DNA from: an uncultured Oscillospiraceae bacterium
Lineage (GTDB): Bacteria > Bacillota > Clostridia > Oscillospirales > Ruminococcaceae
NCBI GenBank assembly: GCA_934463345.1
Contig: CAKSJL010000017.1
Location: 1-28,353, forward strand
Length of the DNA stretch: 28,353 nucleotides
Reading direction: 5' to 3'
Program-made: the position numbers and the translations under genes
The notes under the pieces: generated by a model
Database searches by the model: none
Told to the model about the DNA's origin: nothing
The model's input: the letters and a program-made list of their open reading frames with translations, nothing else
Part shown: positions 15,628 through 23,869 of the stretch, piece after piece
How positions within the stretch are numbered: position 1 is the stretch's first letter
Layout of the letters: every line of letters starts with the position of its first letter

Positions 15628-17877
15628 ATGGTAGATTTTACACAGTGGGATGGTTTTGAAGGACGCATCTGGAAGGAAGAAGTCAACACCCGTGATTTCA
15701 TTCAGAAGAACTATACTCCTTATGACGGTGATTCTTCATTCCTCGTAGGTCCTACAGACGCTACCAACAAGCTTTGGGGAAAACTTCAGGAGCTTCAGAA
15801 GGAAGAACGTGCTAAGGGCGGCGTTCTTGACATGGACACAGACATCGTTTCAACTCTTACTTCACACAAGCCGGGATACATCAGTGAAGATCATGACCTT
15901 GAAAAGGTTGTAGGTTTACAGACAGACAAGCCGCTCAAGAGAGCATTTATGCCTTTCGGCGGTATCAAGATGGCTGAAGATGCATGTAAAACAAACGGAT
16001 ATGAACCTTCGCCTGAGCTTCACAAGATATTTACAGAATACAGCCGTACTCACAATCAGGGTGTTTTTGACGCATACACTCCTGAAATGAAGAAGGCTCG
16101 TCACAATAAGATCATCACAGGTCTTCCGGACACATACGGAAGAGGTCGTATCGTAGGTGACTACCGTCGTGTTGCGCTTTATGGTCTTGATTTCCTTATC
16201 GAAGCCAAGAAGAAGGATTTTGCTAACTGCGGCGACGGCGTTATGACTGACGACATTATCAGACAGCGTGAGGAAATCACACTCCAGATTCGTGCATTAA
16301 ATGACATGAAGACAATGGCAGAAAGCTATGGCTTTGATATTTCCAATCCGGCTTCAAATGCAAAAGAAGCTGTACAGTGGCTTTACTTCGGCTACCTCGC
16401 TGCTATCAAGACACAGAACGGCGCTGCAATGAGTGTTGGACGTGTTTCAACATTCCTTGATATATATATCCAGAGAGACCTTGAAAAGGGTATCCTTACT
16501 GAAGATGAGGCACAGGAGCTTATCGACCATCTCGTAATGAAGTTCAGAATGGTTAAGTTTGCTCGTATTCCTTCATACAATCAGCTCTTCTCAGGCGACC
16601 CTGTATGGGCAACACTGGAAGTCGGCGGTATCGGCGTTGATGGACGTTCAATGGTTACTAAGACCGACTACAGATTCCTCCACACTCTTGAAAATATGGG
16701 TCCTTCACCAGAGCCAAACCTTACAATTCTTTACTCATCAGCTCTTCCTGACAACTTCAAGCGCTATGCTGCTGAGATCTCTATTACAACAAGCTCAGTT
16801 CAGTACGAAAACGATGACGTAATGAAGCCGGTATGGGGCGACGATTACTCGATCTGCTGCTGCGTATCTGCAACACAGACAGGTAAGGAAATGCAGTTCT
16901 TCGGCGCTCGTGCAAACCTTGCAAAATGTCTCCTTTACGCTATAAACGGCGGTGTTGACGCAAAGACAAAGGAACAGGTAGGTCCTTCTTACAGACCAAT
17001 CACTTCTGAATATCTTGACTATGATGAAGTAATTGCAAAGTATGACGTTATGATGGACTGGCTCGCAGGTCTTTATGTAAATACACTTAACCTCATTCAG
17101 TACATGCATGACAAGTACTACTATGAAGCAGCTGAGATGGCTCTTATCGATACAGATGTACGCCGTACATTTGCAACAGGTATCGCTGGATTCTCACATG
17201 TTGTTGACTCACTCAGCGCTATCAAGTATGCTAAGGTAAAGGTTGTCAGAGATGAAGACGGCATTGCCAAGGACTTCATCACTGAAGGCGAATTCCCACG
17301 TTACGGAAATGATGATGACAGAGCTGATGATATTGCTCTCTGGCTGCTCAAAACATTCCTTGAAAAGATTCAGAAGCGTCACACTTACCGTGATTCAGAA
17401 CCTACAACTTCTATCCTTACAATCACATCAAACGTTGTTTACGGAAAGGCTACTGCAAACATGCCTGACGGCAGAAGAGCCGGCGAACCTCTTTCACCTG
17501 GTGCTAACCCAAGCTACGGCGCTGAAAAGAACGGTCTGCTTGCTTCTCTCAACTCTGTTGCAAAACTTCCTTATGAATGGGCGCTTGACGGTATTTCAAA
17601 TACACAGACAATCAGCCCTGACGCTCTTGGTCACACAGATGACGAGAGAGTTACAAATCTCGTTCAGGTTATGGACGGTTACTTCGATCAGGGTGCTCAC
17701 CACCTTAACGTTAACGTATTCGGCACAGAAAAGCTGATTGACGCTATGGAACATCCTGAAAAGGAAGAATACGCAAACTTCACAATCCGTGTATCAGGCT
17801 ATGCTGTTAAGTTCATCGACCTTACAAAGGAACAGCAGATGGACGTTATCGCAAGAACCTGCCACAAGACTCTGTAA
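15628..17877 (+). CDS. pflB: Pyruvate formate-lyase (formate C-acetyltransferase)
   Basis: This glycyl-radical enzyme splits pyruvate with CoA into acetyl-CoA and formate in anaerobic fermentation. The 749-residue length matches PflB. The tandem active-site cysteines are C411-C412 in [20 protein letters not shown], and the glycyl radical is G724 in the C-terminal [14 protein letters not shown]. The Trp/substrate region [14 protein letters not shown] is also present. The start at 15628 ([10 protein letters not shown]) is set by AAAGGAGG seven bases upstream; a further 30 in-frame codons upstream have no ribosome binding site. Codon use looks strongly biased, as for an abundant protein. A strong terminator follows. 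The activase is encoded downstream as a separate unit. Confidence 0.98.
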   Translation: MVDFTQWDGFEGRIWKEEVNTRDFIQKNYTPYDGDSSFLVGPTDATNKLWGKLQELQKEERAKGGVLDMDTDIVSTLTSHKPGYISEDHDLEKVVGLQTDKPLKRAFMPFGGIKMAEDACKTNGYEPSPELHKIFTEYSRTHNQGVFDAYTPEMKKARHNKIITGLPDTYGRGRIVGDYRRVALYGLDFLIEAKKKDFANCGDGVMTDDIIRQREEITLQIRALNDMKTMAESYGFDISNPASNAKEAVQWLYFGYLAAIKTQNGAAMSVGRVSTFLDIYIQRDLEKGILTEDEAQELIDHLVMKFRMVKFARIPSYNQLFSGDPVWATLEVGGIGVDGRSMVTKTDYRFLHTLENMGPSPEPNLTILYSSALPDNFKRYAAEISITTSSVQYENDDVMKPVWGDDYSICCCVSATQTGKEMQFFGARANLAKCLLYAINGGVDAKTKEQVGPSYRPITSEYLDYDEVIAKYDVMMDWLAGLYVNTLNLIQYMHDKYYYEAAEMALIDTDVRRTFATGIAGFSHVVDSLSAIKYAKVKVVRDEDGIAKDFITEGEFPRYGNDDDRADDIALWLLKTFLEKIQKRHTYRDSEPTTSILTITSNVVYGKATANMPDGRRAGEPLSPGANPSYGAEKNGLLASLNSVAKLPYEWALDGISNTQTISPDALGHTDDERVTNLVQVMDGYFDQGAHHLNVNVFGTEKLIDAMEHPEKEEYANFTIRVSGYAVKFIDLTKEQQMDVIARTCHKTL

Positions 17878-17896
17878 TATATTTTACTATAGCTTC

Positions 17897-17944
17897 GCAA
17901 ATGCCGCTTTTGATACTTGCTGTCAGAAGCGGCATTTGCTTTTG
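17897..17944 (+). terminator. Strong intrinsic terminator of pflB
   Basis: GCAAATGCCGCTT and AAGCGGCATTTGC form a perfect 13-bp stem across a 17-base loop, followed by TTTTGTAATATT. It begins 19 bp after the stop codon and separates pflB from the following genes. Confidence 0.9.
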
Positions 17945-17949
17945 TAATA

Positions 17950-17978
17950 TTGACTTTGTGTTTGGGTAATGATATAAT
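17950..17978 (+). promoter_or_regulatory. Sigma-A-type promoter of the P-loop gene
   Basis: TTGACT-N17-TATAAT lies directly after the pflB terminator. Transcription should start near 17985, leaving about 33 nt before the GTG at 18018. This argues against the upstream TTG at 17982 as start. Confidence 0.75.
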
Positions 17979-18017
17979 TAGTTGAATGGTAAACTGGAAT
18001 CTGGAGAGATAAGAAAA

Positions 18018-18494
18018 GTGTCAAAAGTTATTATGATCTGTGGTAAAATATGTGGCGGCAAGTCAACTTATGCAAAGAATCTGCGAAAAGCAGACAAGGC
18101 AATTGTTCTGTCTGTAGATGAAATTGCTCTAGCTTTATTTGGTCAAGATGCAGGTAGAAAACTGGATGAATATGTTGCAAAAACTAAAATGTATTTATAT
18201 CAAAAATCCCTTGAAATTCTCGAAAGTGGTATAGATGTCATATTAGATTGGGGATTCTGGACAAAAAAAGAACGAGATTTCGCAAGACATTTTTTTAAAT
18301 CAAGAAATATATCAAATGAATTTCATTATATTGACATTGATGATTATGAGTGGAACAAGAGAATTGAAAAGCGAAATCAAGATGTAATAGCACACAAAAG
18401 TAATTCCTATTATATAGACATGGGACTTGTACAAAAATTCAACTCAATTTTCGAGAAACCCGATTTATCAGAAATTGAACATTTGGTTATATGA
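18018..18494 (+). CDS. Small P-loop AAA/zeta-toxin-like kinase
   Basis: A 158-residue P-loop NTPase of the AAA_33/nucleotide-kinase-like group. Seen are Walker A ICGKICGGKSTYA close to the N-terminus, LSVDEIALALFG (Asp after the second strand, typical of kinases of this group), GIDVILDWGFWTKKERDFAR as the Walker B-like strand with the family's D-x-G-F segment, and a basic lid WNKRIEKRNQD. Family members phosphorylate diverse small molecules, so the substrate cannot be named. The GTG start at 18018 is chosen because GGAGAG lies nine bases upstream and the promoter places the transcript start at about 17985. The gene is more AT-rich than its neighbours and sits between pflB and pflA, which suggests later insertion. 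Confidence 0.78.
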   Translation: MSKVIMICGKICGGKSTYAKNLRKADKAIVLSVDEIALALFGQDAGRKLDEYVAKTKMYLYQKSLEILESGIDVILDWGFWTKKERDFARHFFKSRNISNEFHYIDIDDYEWNKRIEKRNQDVIAHKSNSYYIDMGLVQKFNSIFEKPDLSEIEHLVI

Positions 18495-18608
18495 CTTTAT
18501 GCATAAATTTTCAGCTTATATAGAACAACACACAGTCGCCCTCTGGTCTGTAAATTACGCTGATCCCTGCATGGGAAAATATTATTTAAACAAAGAAAGG
18601 AAAAAAAC

Positions 18609-19340
18609 ATGTCAGTTAAAGGATCTGTTCATTCTCTTGAAAGCTTTGGACTTGTTGACGGTCCGGGCGTTCGTTATGTTATTTTTTTGCAGGGCTGCAA
18701 AATGCGCTGCAAGTTCTGCCATAACCCTGAAACATGGTCAACAAGCGGCGGAGAGGAATACACAGCAGAAGAGCTTTTCAAAAAAGCGTACCGTTATAAA
18801 AATTACTGGAAGAAAAATGGTGGCATTACAATAAGTGGAGGCGAACCGCTTTTACAGATGGATTTTGTAACCGAGGTTTTTCGCCTTGCAAAACAGAAAG
18901 GCGTTCATACTGCTCTTGATACTGCCGGTCAGCCGTTTTCGGAAGCTCCGGAATGGCTCGGACGATTTGAAGAGCTTATGAATTATACCGACCTTGTTCT
19001 CCTTGACCTAAAGGATATGGACGAAAATATGCATCATGACCTGACAGGTGTTAATAATAGCAATATTATTAACATGGCAAAGTGGCTTTCTAATAATAAC
19101 AAGCCAGTATGGATAAGACATGTTCTTGTCCCCGGAGTTACTGACGACGAAAACGATCTCGTCAATATGAAAAACTTCATAGACTCGCTTAAAAATGTAG
19201 AAAAGGTCGAAATACTCCCCTATCACACGCTTGGATTGTTTAAATGGGAAAAACTTGGTATAAACTATCCATTGGACGGCGTACCAACTCCAACAGAAGA
19301 ACAGGTTAAAAGAGCCAAAGAACTCCTCGGCATAAAGTAA
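18609..19340 (+). CDS. pflA: Pyruvate formate-lyase activating enzyme
   Basis: This radical-SAM enzyme installs the glycyl radical on PflB. The 243-residue length is typical. The 4Fe-4S motif is C30-x3-C34-x2-C37 (GCKMRCKFCHNPETW), the N-terminal SLESFGLVDGPGVRYVIFLQ matches PflA, and GGITISGGEPLLQ is the SAM-binding GGE motif. AAAGGA lies eight bases before the ATG. Unlike the usual tight pflB-pflA pair, it is separated from pflB by a terminator and the P-loop gene. The 114-bp upstream gap contains no promoter that could be assigned with confidence, so it may also be read from the P-loop gene's promoter. Confidence 0.97.
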   Translation: MSVKGSVHSLESFGLVDGPGVRYVIFLQGCKMRCKFCHNPETWSTSGGEEYTAEELFKKAYRYKNYWKKNGGITISGGEPLLQMDFVTEVFRLAKQKGVHTALDTAGQPFSEAPEWLGRFEELMNYTDLVLLDLKDMDENMHHDLTGVNNSNIINMAKWLSNNNKPVWIRHVLVPGVTDDENDLVNMKNFIDSLKNVEKVEILPYHTLGLFKWEKLGINYPLDGVPTPTEEQVKRAKELLGIK

Positions 19341-19358
19341 AATTAAATAAACAGAAAA

Positions 19359-19391
19359 CCCGGCTGAACCTGAAGGTTTAACCGGGCTTTT
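19359..19391 (+). terminator. Bidirectional terminator between convergent pflA and thrS
   Basis: CCCGGCTGAACC-TGAA-GGTTTAACCGGG forms a 12-position stem (one C/A mismatch, one G-U) with a 4-base loop. CTTTTACTT follows on the plus strand and TTTTCTGTTTATTT on the minus strand, so it can end both converging transcripts. Confidence 0.88.
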
Positions 19392-19412
19392 ACTTACATG
19401 CAGTTTGACAGA

Positions 19413-21359
19413 TTATCTCACCTTATCAGCAATATCCTTAACGAGCTTTTCAAGAAGCTGTGACAGAGTCATTGAACCGAGATCTCCTTCACGTCTTGAA
19501 CGTACAGAAACTGTCTTTTCTTCAACTTCCTTATCGCCTATTGTAAGCATGATCGGAAGCTTGTCCATTGTCGCTGAACGGATCTTGTATCCAACCTTTT
19601 CAGCTCTGTCATCAATAGTAACCTTTATGTTTGCAGCCTCAAGAGTTGATTTTATCTCATTGCAGTAATCAAGATGTCTGTCCGCAACAGGAATAATTCT
19701 TACCTGTTCAGGTGCAAGCCAAAGCGGGAATGCGCCTGCATACTTTTCAATAAGAAGTGCAAGTGTTCTTTCGTAGCAACCGAGCGATGTTCTGTGAATG
19801 ATATAAGGACGCTTCTTTGTTCCGTCAACATCAACATACTCCATTCCGAACTTCTCAGCAAGAAGCATATCAATCTGAATAGTTACAAGTGTATCCTCTT
19901 TTCCGTAAACATTCTTATACTGAATGTCGAGCTTCGGACCATAGAATGCGGCTTCATCAATACCAATCTCGTACTTGACATCAAGGTCATCAAGAATCTT
20001 TGCCATTACAGACTGTGCATGATCCCACTGTTCAGCTGTACCTTCATATTTATTCTTAGGGTTTGCAGGATCCCACTGTGAAAAACGGAACGTACACTCA
20101 TCAAGAAGTCCGACAGTTCCGAGGAAATATTTCGCCAGTTCAAGACAATCCTTAAATTCTTCTTCAAGCTGTTCAGGACGCAGAACAAGATGTCCCTCTG
20201 AAATAGTAAACTGACGTACACGAATAAGACCATGCATTTCACCGCTGTCCTCGTTTCTGAAAAGCGTTGATGTTTCGCCAAGTCTCATAGGAAGGTCACG
20301 ATAAGAACGCTGTCTGTTCAGGAAAACCTGATACTGGAATGGACAAGTCATAGGACGAAGCGCAAAGCATTCCTTTGTTTCATCATTCGGATCACCTAAA
20401 ACGAACATTCCGTCAAGATAGTGATCCCAGTGTCCGGAAATTTTATAAAGTTCACGTTTTGCCATAAATGGTGTTTTTGTAAGAAGATAGCCATGCTTTT
20501 CTTCGACATCTTCTACCCATCTCTGCATTGTCTGAATTATCCTTGCACCCTTTGGAAGCAGAATAGGAAGTCCCTGACCAATATAGTCAACTGTTGTAAA
20601 CAGCTCAAGCTCACGTCCGAGTTTGTTATGGTCACGCATTTTAGCATCTTCGAGTGCCTTAAGGTATTCATCAAGCTGTGAAGCCTTTGGAAAAGCTGTC
20701 GCATAAACTCTGGAAAGCATCTTGTTCTTTTCCGAACCTCTCCAGTAAGCTCCTGTACAGGACAAAAGCTTGAATGCCTTAACCGGAGCAGTTGTCATAA
20801 GGTGCGGACCGGCACAGAGATCAGAAAACTCACCCTGCTTATAAAATGAGATTGGTTCTCCCTTATCTGCATGTTCTTTGCAAAGCTCAACCTTGTAAAT
20901 TTCGCCCTGTTCCTCCAGTGCCTTCACAGCTTCTTCCGGCGACATTGTATAAATTTCAAGAGGAATGCCCTCTTTAACAATCTTTTTCATTTCAGCTTCA
21001 ATCTTTGTAAGCTCCTCCGCTGTAAAAGGCTTTTCAAGATCAAAGTCATAATAAAAACCGTTATCAATTGCAGGGCCTATCGCAAGCTTTGCATTAGGAT
21101 AAAGTCTTTTTACAGCCTGTGCGAGAATATGTGAAGCTGTATGCCAGAAAGTTTTCTTACCCTCAATTGAGTCAAACGTCATTACTTCAAATTCGCAGTC
21201 AGAATCTATAACTGTTCTCAGATCCTTGACTTCACCATTAATTTTTACACAACAGGCAGCCTTATAAAGACCAGCGCCTATTCCTTTGATTATTTCAGCT
21301 GCAGATGCTGCTGATTCGATTTCACGGATACTTCCGTCTTTCAGTGTTAATTTAATCAT
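19413..21359 (-). CDS. thrS: Threonyl-tRNA synthetase
   Basis: ThrRS charges tRNA-Thr. The 648 residues cover an N-terminal TGS domain (about 1-60), the editing domain with HTASHIL (HxxxH) and DLCAGPH (CxxxH), the class II catalytic core, and the anticodon-binding domain from LWLAPEQVRIIPVADRHLDY on. Zinc ligands are recognisable: the Cys in RPMTCPFQ, the His in QFTISEGHL, and the His in IIHRTSLGCYERT. Motif 2 is FRNEDSGEMHGLIRVRQ. The start at 21359 (MIKLTLKDGS) is set by GGAGG eight bases upstream, which itself contains the first in-frame upstream ATG. Expression is controlled by the T-box upstream. Confidence 0.97.
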   Translation of the reverse strand: MIKLTLKDGSIREIESAASAAEIIKGIGAGLYKAACCVKINGEVKDLRTVIDSDCEFEVMTFDSIEGKKTFWHTASHILAQAVKRLYPNAKLAIGPAIDNGFYYDFDLEKPFTAEELTKIEAEMKKIVKEGIPLEIYTMSPEEAVKALEEQGEIYKVELCKEHADKGEPISFYKQGEFSDLCAGPHLMTTAPVKAFKLLSCTGAYWRGSEKNKMLSRVYATAFPKASQLDEYLKALEDAKMRDHNKLGRELELFTTVDYIGQGLPILLPKGARIIQTMQRWVEDVEEKHGYLLTKTPFMAKRELYKISGHWDHYLDGMFVLGDPNDETKECFALRPMTCPFQYQVFLNRQRSYRDLPMRLGETSTLFRNEDSGEMHGLIRVRQFTISEGHLVLRPEQLEEEFKDCLELAKYFLGTVGLLDECTFRFSQWDPANPKNKYEGTAEQWDHAQSVMAKILDDLDVKYEIGIDEAAFYGPKLDIQYKNVYGKEDTLVTIQIDMLLAEKFGMEYVDVDGTKKRPYIIHRTSLGCYERTLALLIEKYAGAFPLWLAPEQVRIIPVADRHLDYCNEIKSTLEAANIKVTIDDRAEKVGYKIRSATMDKLPIMLTIGDKEVEEKTVSVRSRREGDLGSMTLSQLLEKLVKDIADKVR

Positions 21360-21388
21360 TTTATTTTCCTCCATTTAAAAGCTAAAAC

Positions 21389-21665
21389 AAAAAACGCCCC
21401 TCAGACAAATAAGTCCAAGGGGCGATAAAACCGCTGTTCCACCCTTATTCACAGTTACAGTACTGCCTCATAAGCGTTTTTTAACGGAAACGAGCCGTCG
21501 GCTATTAACCGAACTCAAAAGGCGGTGTATTTGATGTCCATCATGATTTTGCTTTCAGCCGGTGACAAAACCTCTCTGAATGACTTGTGACAAAAAATCT
21601 TCCTTTATCAAAGCTTTAAATTATTTATTAGAAGCAATATGCGAAATATCGTCATATCCTGCTTC
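21389..21665 (-). promoter_or_regulatory. T-box riboswitch controlling thrS, ACC (Thr) specifier
   Basis: The leader binds uncharged tRNA-Thr and switches from termination to antitermination. The base of stem I pairs AAAGG (21602-21606) with CCTTT (21518-21522); the specifier ACC is at 21524-21526, followed by G. Distal stem I has AGAGAGG and GGCTGAAAGC. The T-box sequence AAGGGTGGAACAGCGG is at 21431-21446 with its UGGA bulge. The terminator CGCCCCTTGGAC-TTATTT-GTCTGAGGGGCG (21395-21424) precedes a run of six T. The sequence after UGGN is ACAGCGG rather than the common ACCGCGG. Gap to thrS is short. Confidence 0.94.
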
Positions 21666-21672
21666 CTTAAAT

Positions 21673-21701
21673 ACTGTATCACACTTTTCTGCTTTTGTCA
21701 A
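21673..21701 (-). promoter_or_regulatory. Sigma-A-type promoter of the thrS T-box transcript
   Basis: TTGACA-N17-TACAGT on the minus strand, with TGA before the -10 box (extended -10). It sits a few bases upstream of the T-box stem I region, as expected. Confidence 0.75.
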
Positions 21702-21721
21702 GCATTTTTTCACAATAATTC

Positions 21722-21760
21722 AGGCAACACCGCACAAACGACTTTGCACAGCAGCAGTTG
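21722..21760. repeat. Short repeat, copy 2 (AGGCAAYACCRCACAAA family)
   Basis: Starts AGGCAACACCGCACAAA, identical to the copy at 7410 except at two positions, and ends in GTTG that pairs with the CAAC near its start. The centre (ACGACTTTGCACAGCAGCA) differs and is longer than in copy 1. On the minus strand GTGCAAA-GTCG-TTTGTGC can fold (two G-U pairs). It begins just downstream of the PASTA gene stop and could also act as its transcript end. Confidence 0.45.
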
Positions 21761-21766
21761 ACAATT

Positions 21767-23683
21767 TTATTCTATGATCGGCTCAGGTTTCGATTCAGCC
21801 GGCGGATCAGTTTCCGGTTCCGGCTCTGGTTCAGGTTCAGGCTCCGGAGCTTCTGTAGGCGCTTCTGTAGGCGCTTCCGTCGGCTCTTCTGTAGGCGGTT
21901 CTGTCTTTTCAGGATTTTTAGCATAATAAACAGTAAGAACCTCACCATCTGTTATATTGATTTTTTCTCCAGGTTCAGGACTTACTTTTGTTACAAATCC
22001 ATCCTCAAAGTCATAATTTATCTCTGAAACCTCTGTATACTCAATTCCCAGATCATTAAGCATATTGATATAATCTTCAAATTTAACGCCTTCAAAATCC
22101 GGAACTGTTTCTCTTTCTACGCCCTTGCTGACCTTGACACTTACATTCTGACCTTCCTTGATTTTCTTTCCCTTCTCAATTTCCTGCCAGAATATCAGTC
22201 CATCCTGATAATCACTGTTATATTCAAAATCAGCATTAATTTTAATCTTATATTTTTCTTCTATTTTAGACTTTATATCCTCATATTTCTGACCGACAAG
22301 ATCAGGCATTTTATTTTCAGATTTGGATTTCTCAGTAGCCTTTGTCTCGTCCTCTGTCTCCTCCTCGGTTATGTCAACTATGTTGTCGCTAATCGAACTT
22401 TCAACATTTGAATAGCTGTCATGAAGTCTGTTTGAATTATCACTGTTAAAAAGCTTCATGAGGATAACAATAATTACAAGGATAATTGCTACCAGTAAGA
22501 CGCCAATTATAACCGGAATCTTGATTTTATCAAAAGCCGAGGTGTCATCACTTCCCTCGACCTCTTCGTCATCATATTCCTCATCATCATAATCATCATA
22601 CTCATCGTCATACTGCTCCGCATATCTGTCATCATAATAATTATCATTATTTTCAGGATATCCGGCGTTTTCATAAATTCCGTTTCTGGAAATTGTAATG
22701 GTCTGGGTCTGACCAAAGCCTGATGCCGGCTGATCAAAAAGCGCCGTTACAAGCTCAGTTATAGTCTGTATCCTGTCATCACCGATCAGATCCATTCCCC
22801 GCATTATAACGTCAGAAACATGCATAGGTATATTTCCGTTAAGCTCTGCCGGCGTATAAAGATTATCTCTTTCAAGCCTGATATTTGCGGCGTCAGGCTT
22901 GGAACCAGTCAGAATTCTGTAAAGAACGGCACAAATTCCATATACGTCTGTCCATGTTCCCTGACGGCTTGCAGCCGAGTACTGTTCCGGGGCTGCGTAA
23001 CCTGAGAAAATTTCACTTTTAAGCTCTGTATTAGCTGTTCTTACGGCTGATATGCAGAAATCTGTAAGCTTCAGCTCTCCCTTATCAGTTACATATATCG
23101 TATCGGGGCTTATGCCTCTGTGAATAACTCCTGCATTATGTACAAGGCTCAGCGTTGTAAAAAGCGGCGGGAACATTGCCGAAACTTCACTCCAGCTCAG
23201 CTCACCGGCATTTTCCTTGAGATAATCCACAAGCCTTACGCCTTCGATATATTCATACACAGCATAGGTGGTATTGTTCTCAGCAAACAGATCAAGAGTC
23301 GGCGAAAGATGACTGCTTAAACTTCTCATTTTGGCAAGCGATTTATTAAGCTCCGTATATTCAGCCATAAGAGCCTTGTACTGCGCAAGATTATTGTAAT
23401 TTACGCTGATAGTAGGCTTGCCCTTGACCCGGACGCAAAGCCCCTCAGGCATATACTCGTTAAGAAGAACCTTGCAGCTTACAGCTGTATCATAGGCGAT
23501 ATAAGTTGCGCCCTGACCGTTCGCATTGAGCAGTTTTCCGACAATATATCTTTCATGTAAAACAGTTCCAGGTATAATATAAGACGGAAGGGATGGGGTA
23601 TTCTCCACATATCCGCAGTTCGGACATACTCTTGCCGAGCCTTTATTCTCCATACACCCCATGCACAGTTTTTTTTCAACCAT
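21767..23683 (-). CDS. Membrane-anchored zinc-ribbon/PASTA protein with degenerate kinase domain (predicted pseudokinase)
   Basis: A 638-residue protein built like a PknB/PrkC-type sensor. Order: zinc ribbon with CMGC and CPNCG (7-23); kinase fold (about 38-315); very acidic stretch (about 342-380); one transmembrane helix (389-411); two PASTA repeats outside (about 459-522 and 525-590); Pro/Glu/Thr-rich tail (591-638). Key kinase residues are replaced: the beta-3 Lys is N75 (VLLNEYMP, against VAIKEYFP in relatives), the HRD Asp is G190 (IHRGISPDTI), the catalytic-loop Asn is T195, and DFG is DFC (C210). The glycine loop is LLNANGQGATY. APE is kept (APEQY). GGAGG lies six bases before the ATG. 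Catalysis is unlikely; a binding or scaffold role that senses muropeptides or beta-lactam-like ligands through PASTA is inference. Confidence 0.88.
   Translation of the reverse strand: MVEKKLCMGCMENKGSARVCPNCGYVENTPSLPSYIIPGTVLHERYIVGKLLNANGQGATYIAYDTAVSCKVLLNEYMPEGLCVRVKGKPTISVNYNNLAQYKALMAEYTELNKSLAKMRSLSSHLSPTLDLFAENNTTYAVYEYIEGVRLVDYLKENAGELSWSEVSAMFPPLFTTLSLVHNAGVIHRGISPDTIYVTDKGELKLTDFCISAVRTANTELKSEIFSGYAAPEQYSAASRQGTWTDVYGICAVLYRILTGSKPDAANIRLERDNLYTPAELNGNIPMHVSDVIMRGMDLIGDDRIQTITELVTALFDQPASGFGQTQTITISRNGIYENAGYPENNDNYYDDRYAEQYDDEYDDYDDEEYDDEEVEGSDDTSAFDKIKIPVIIGVLLVAIILVIIVILMKLFNSDNSNRLHDSYSNVESSISDNIVDITEEETEDETKATEKSKSENKMPDLVGQKYEDIKSKIEEKYKIKINADFEYNSDYQDGLIFWQEIEKGKKIKEGQNVSVKVSKGVERETVPDFEGVKFEDYINMLNDLGIEYTEVSEINYDFEDGFVTKVSPEPGEKINITDGEVLTVYYAKNPEKTEPPTEEPTEAPTEAPTEAPEPEPEPEPEPETDPPAESKPEPIIE
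21813..21896. repeat. In-frame tandem repeats coding the Pro/Glu-rich tail
   Basis: Six 6-bp units (TCCGGT-type, Glu-Pro pairs) at 21813-21848 adjoin four 12-bp units (GCTTCTGTAGGC-type, PTEA) at 21849-21896. Units are multiples of three, so copy-number change would alter the length of the extracellular tail without frameshift. Confidence 0.8.
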
Positions 23684-23738
23684 TGCTGACCTCCGTTAGT
23701 TTTTTAGAATTACAGACACTCATTACGCATCATAAATA

Positions 23739-23767
23739 ATTTTATCAGTTATCTGCTTTATTGTCAA
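23739..23767 (-). promoter_or_regulatory. Sigma-A-type promoter of the PASTA gene
   Basis: TTGACA-N17-TAAAAT on the minus strand, with TGA before the -10 box (extended -10), about 55 bp upstream of the ATG at 23683. It indicates transcription independent of the cluster to the right, although no clear terminator was seen between 23767 and 23869. Confidence 0.75.
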
Positions 23768-23869
23768 CAGCTACGGCGTTTTCGTACCGTTTCATTTCCT
23801 AATTGTATTATTTTTGTAATCTTTTTTTTTTGTATTCAGGAACATTTCAGGTTATTATAAAACTTTTTG

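Noticed and set aside
17243..17737. 164-codon plus-strand frame inside pflB
   Set aside because: It is a frame shadow of the highly biased pflB coding sequence; no ribosome binding site and no recognisable protein.
17982..18017. TTG start for the P-loop gene
   Set aside because: It lies at or before the expected transcription start from the promoter at 17950-17978 and lacks a ribosome binding site; GTG at 18018 has GGAGAG at good spacing.
21813..21896. CRISPR-like direct repeats
   Set aside because: Units are 6 and 12 bp without spacers and encode Glu-Pro and PTEA repeats in frame.
21767..21910. Sortase anchor at the C-terminus of the PASTA protein
   Set aside because: The Pro/Glu tail ends in PEPIIE without LPxTG, hydrophobic segment or basic tail; the protein is anchored by its central membrane helix.
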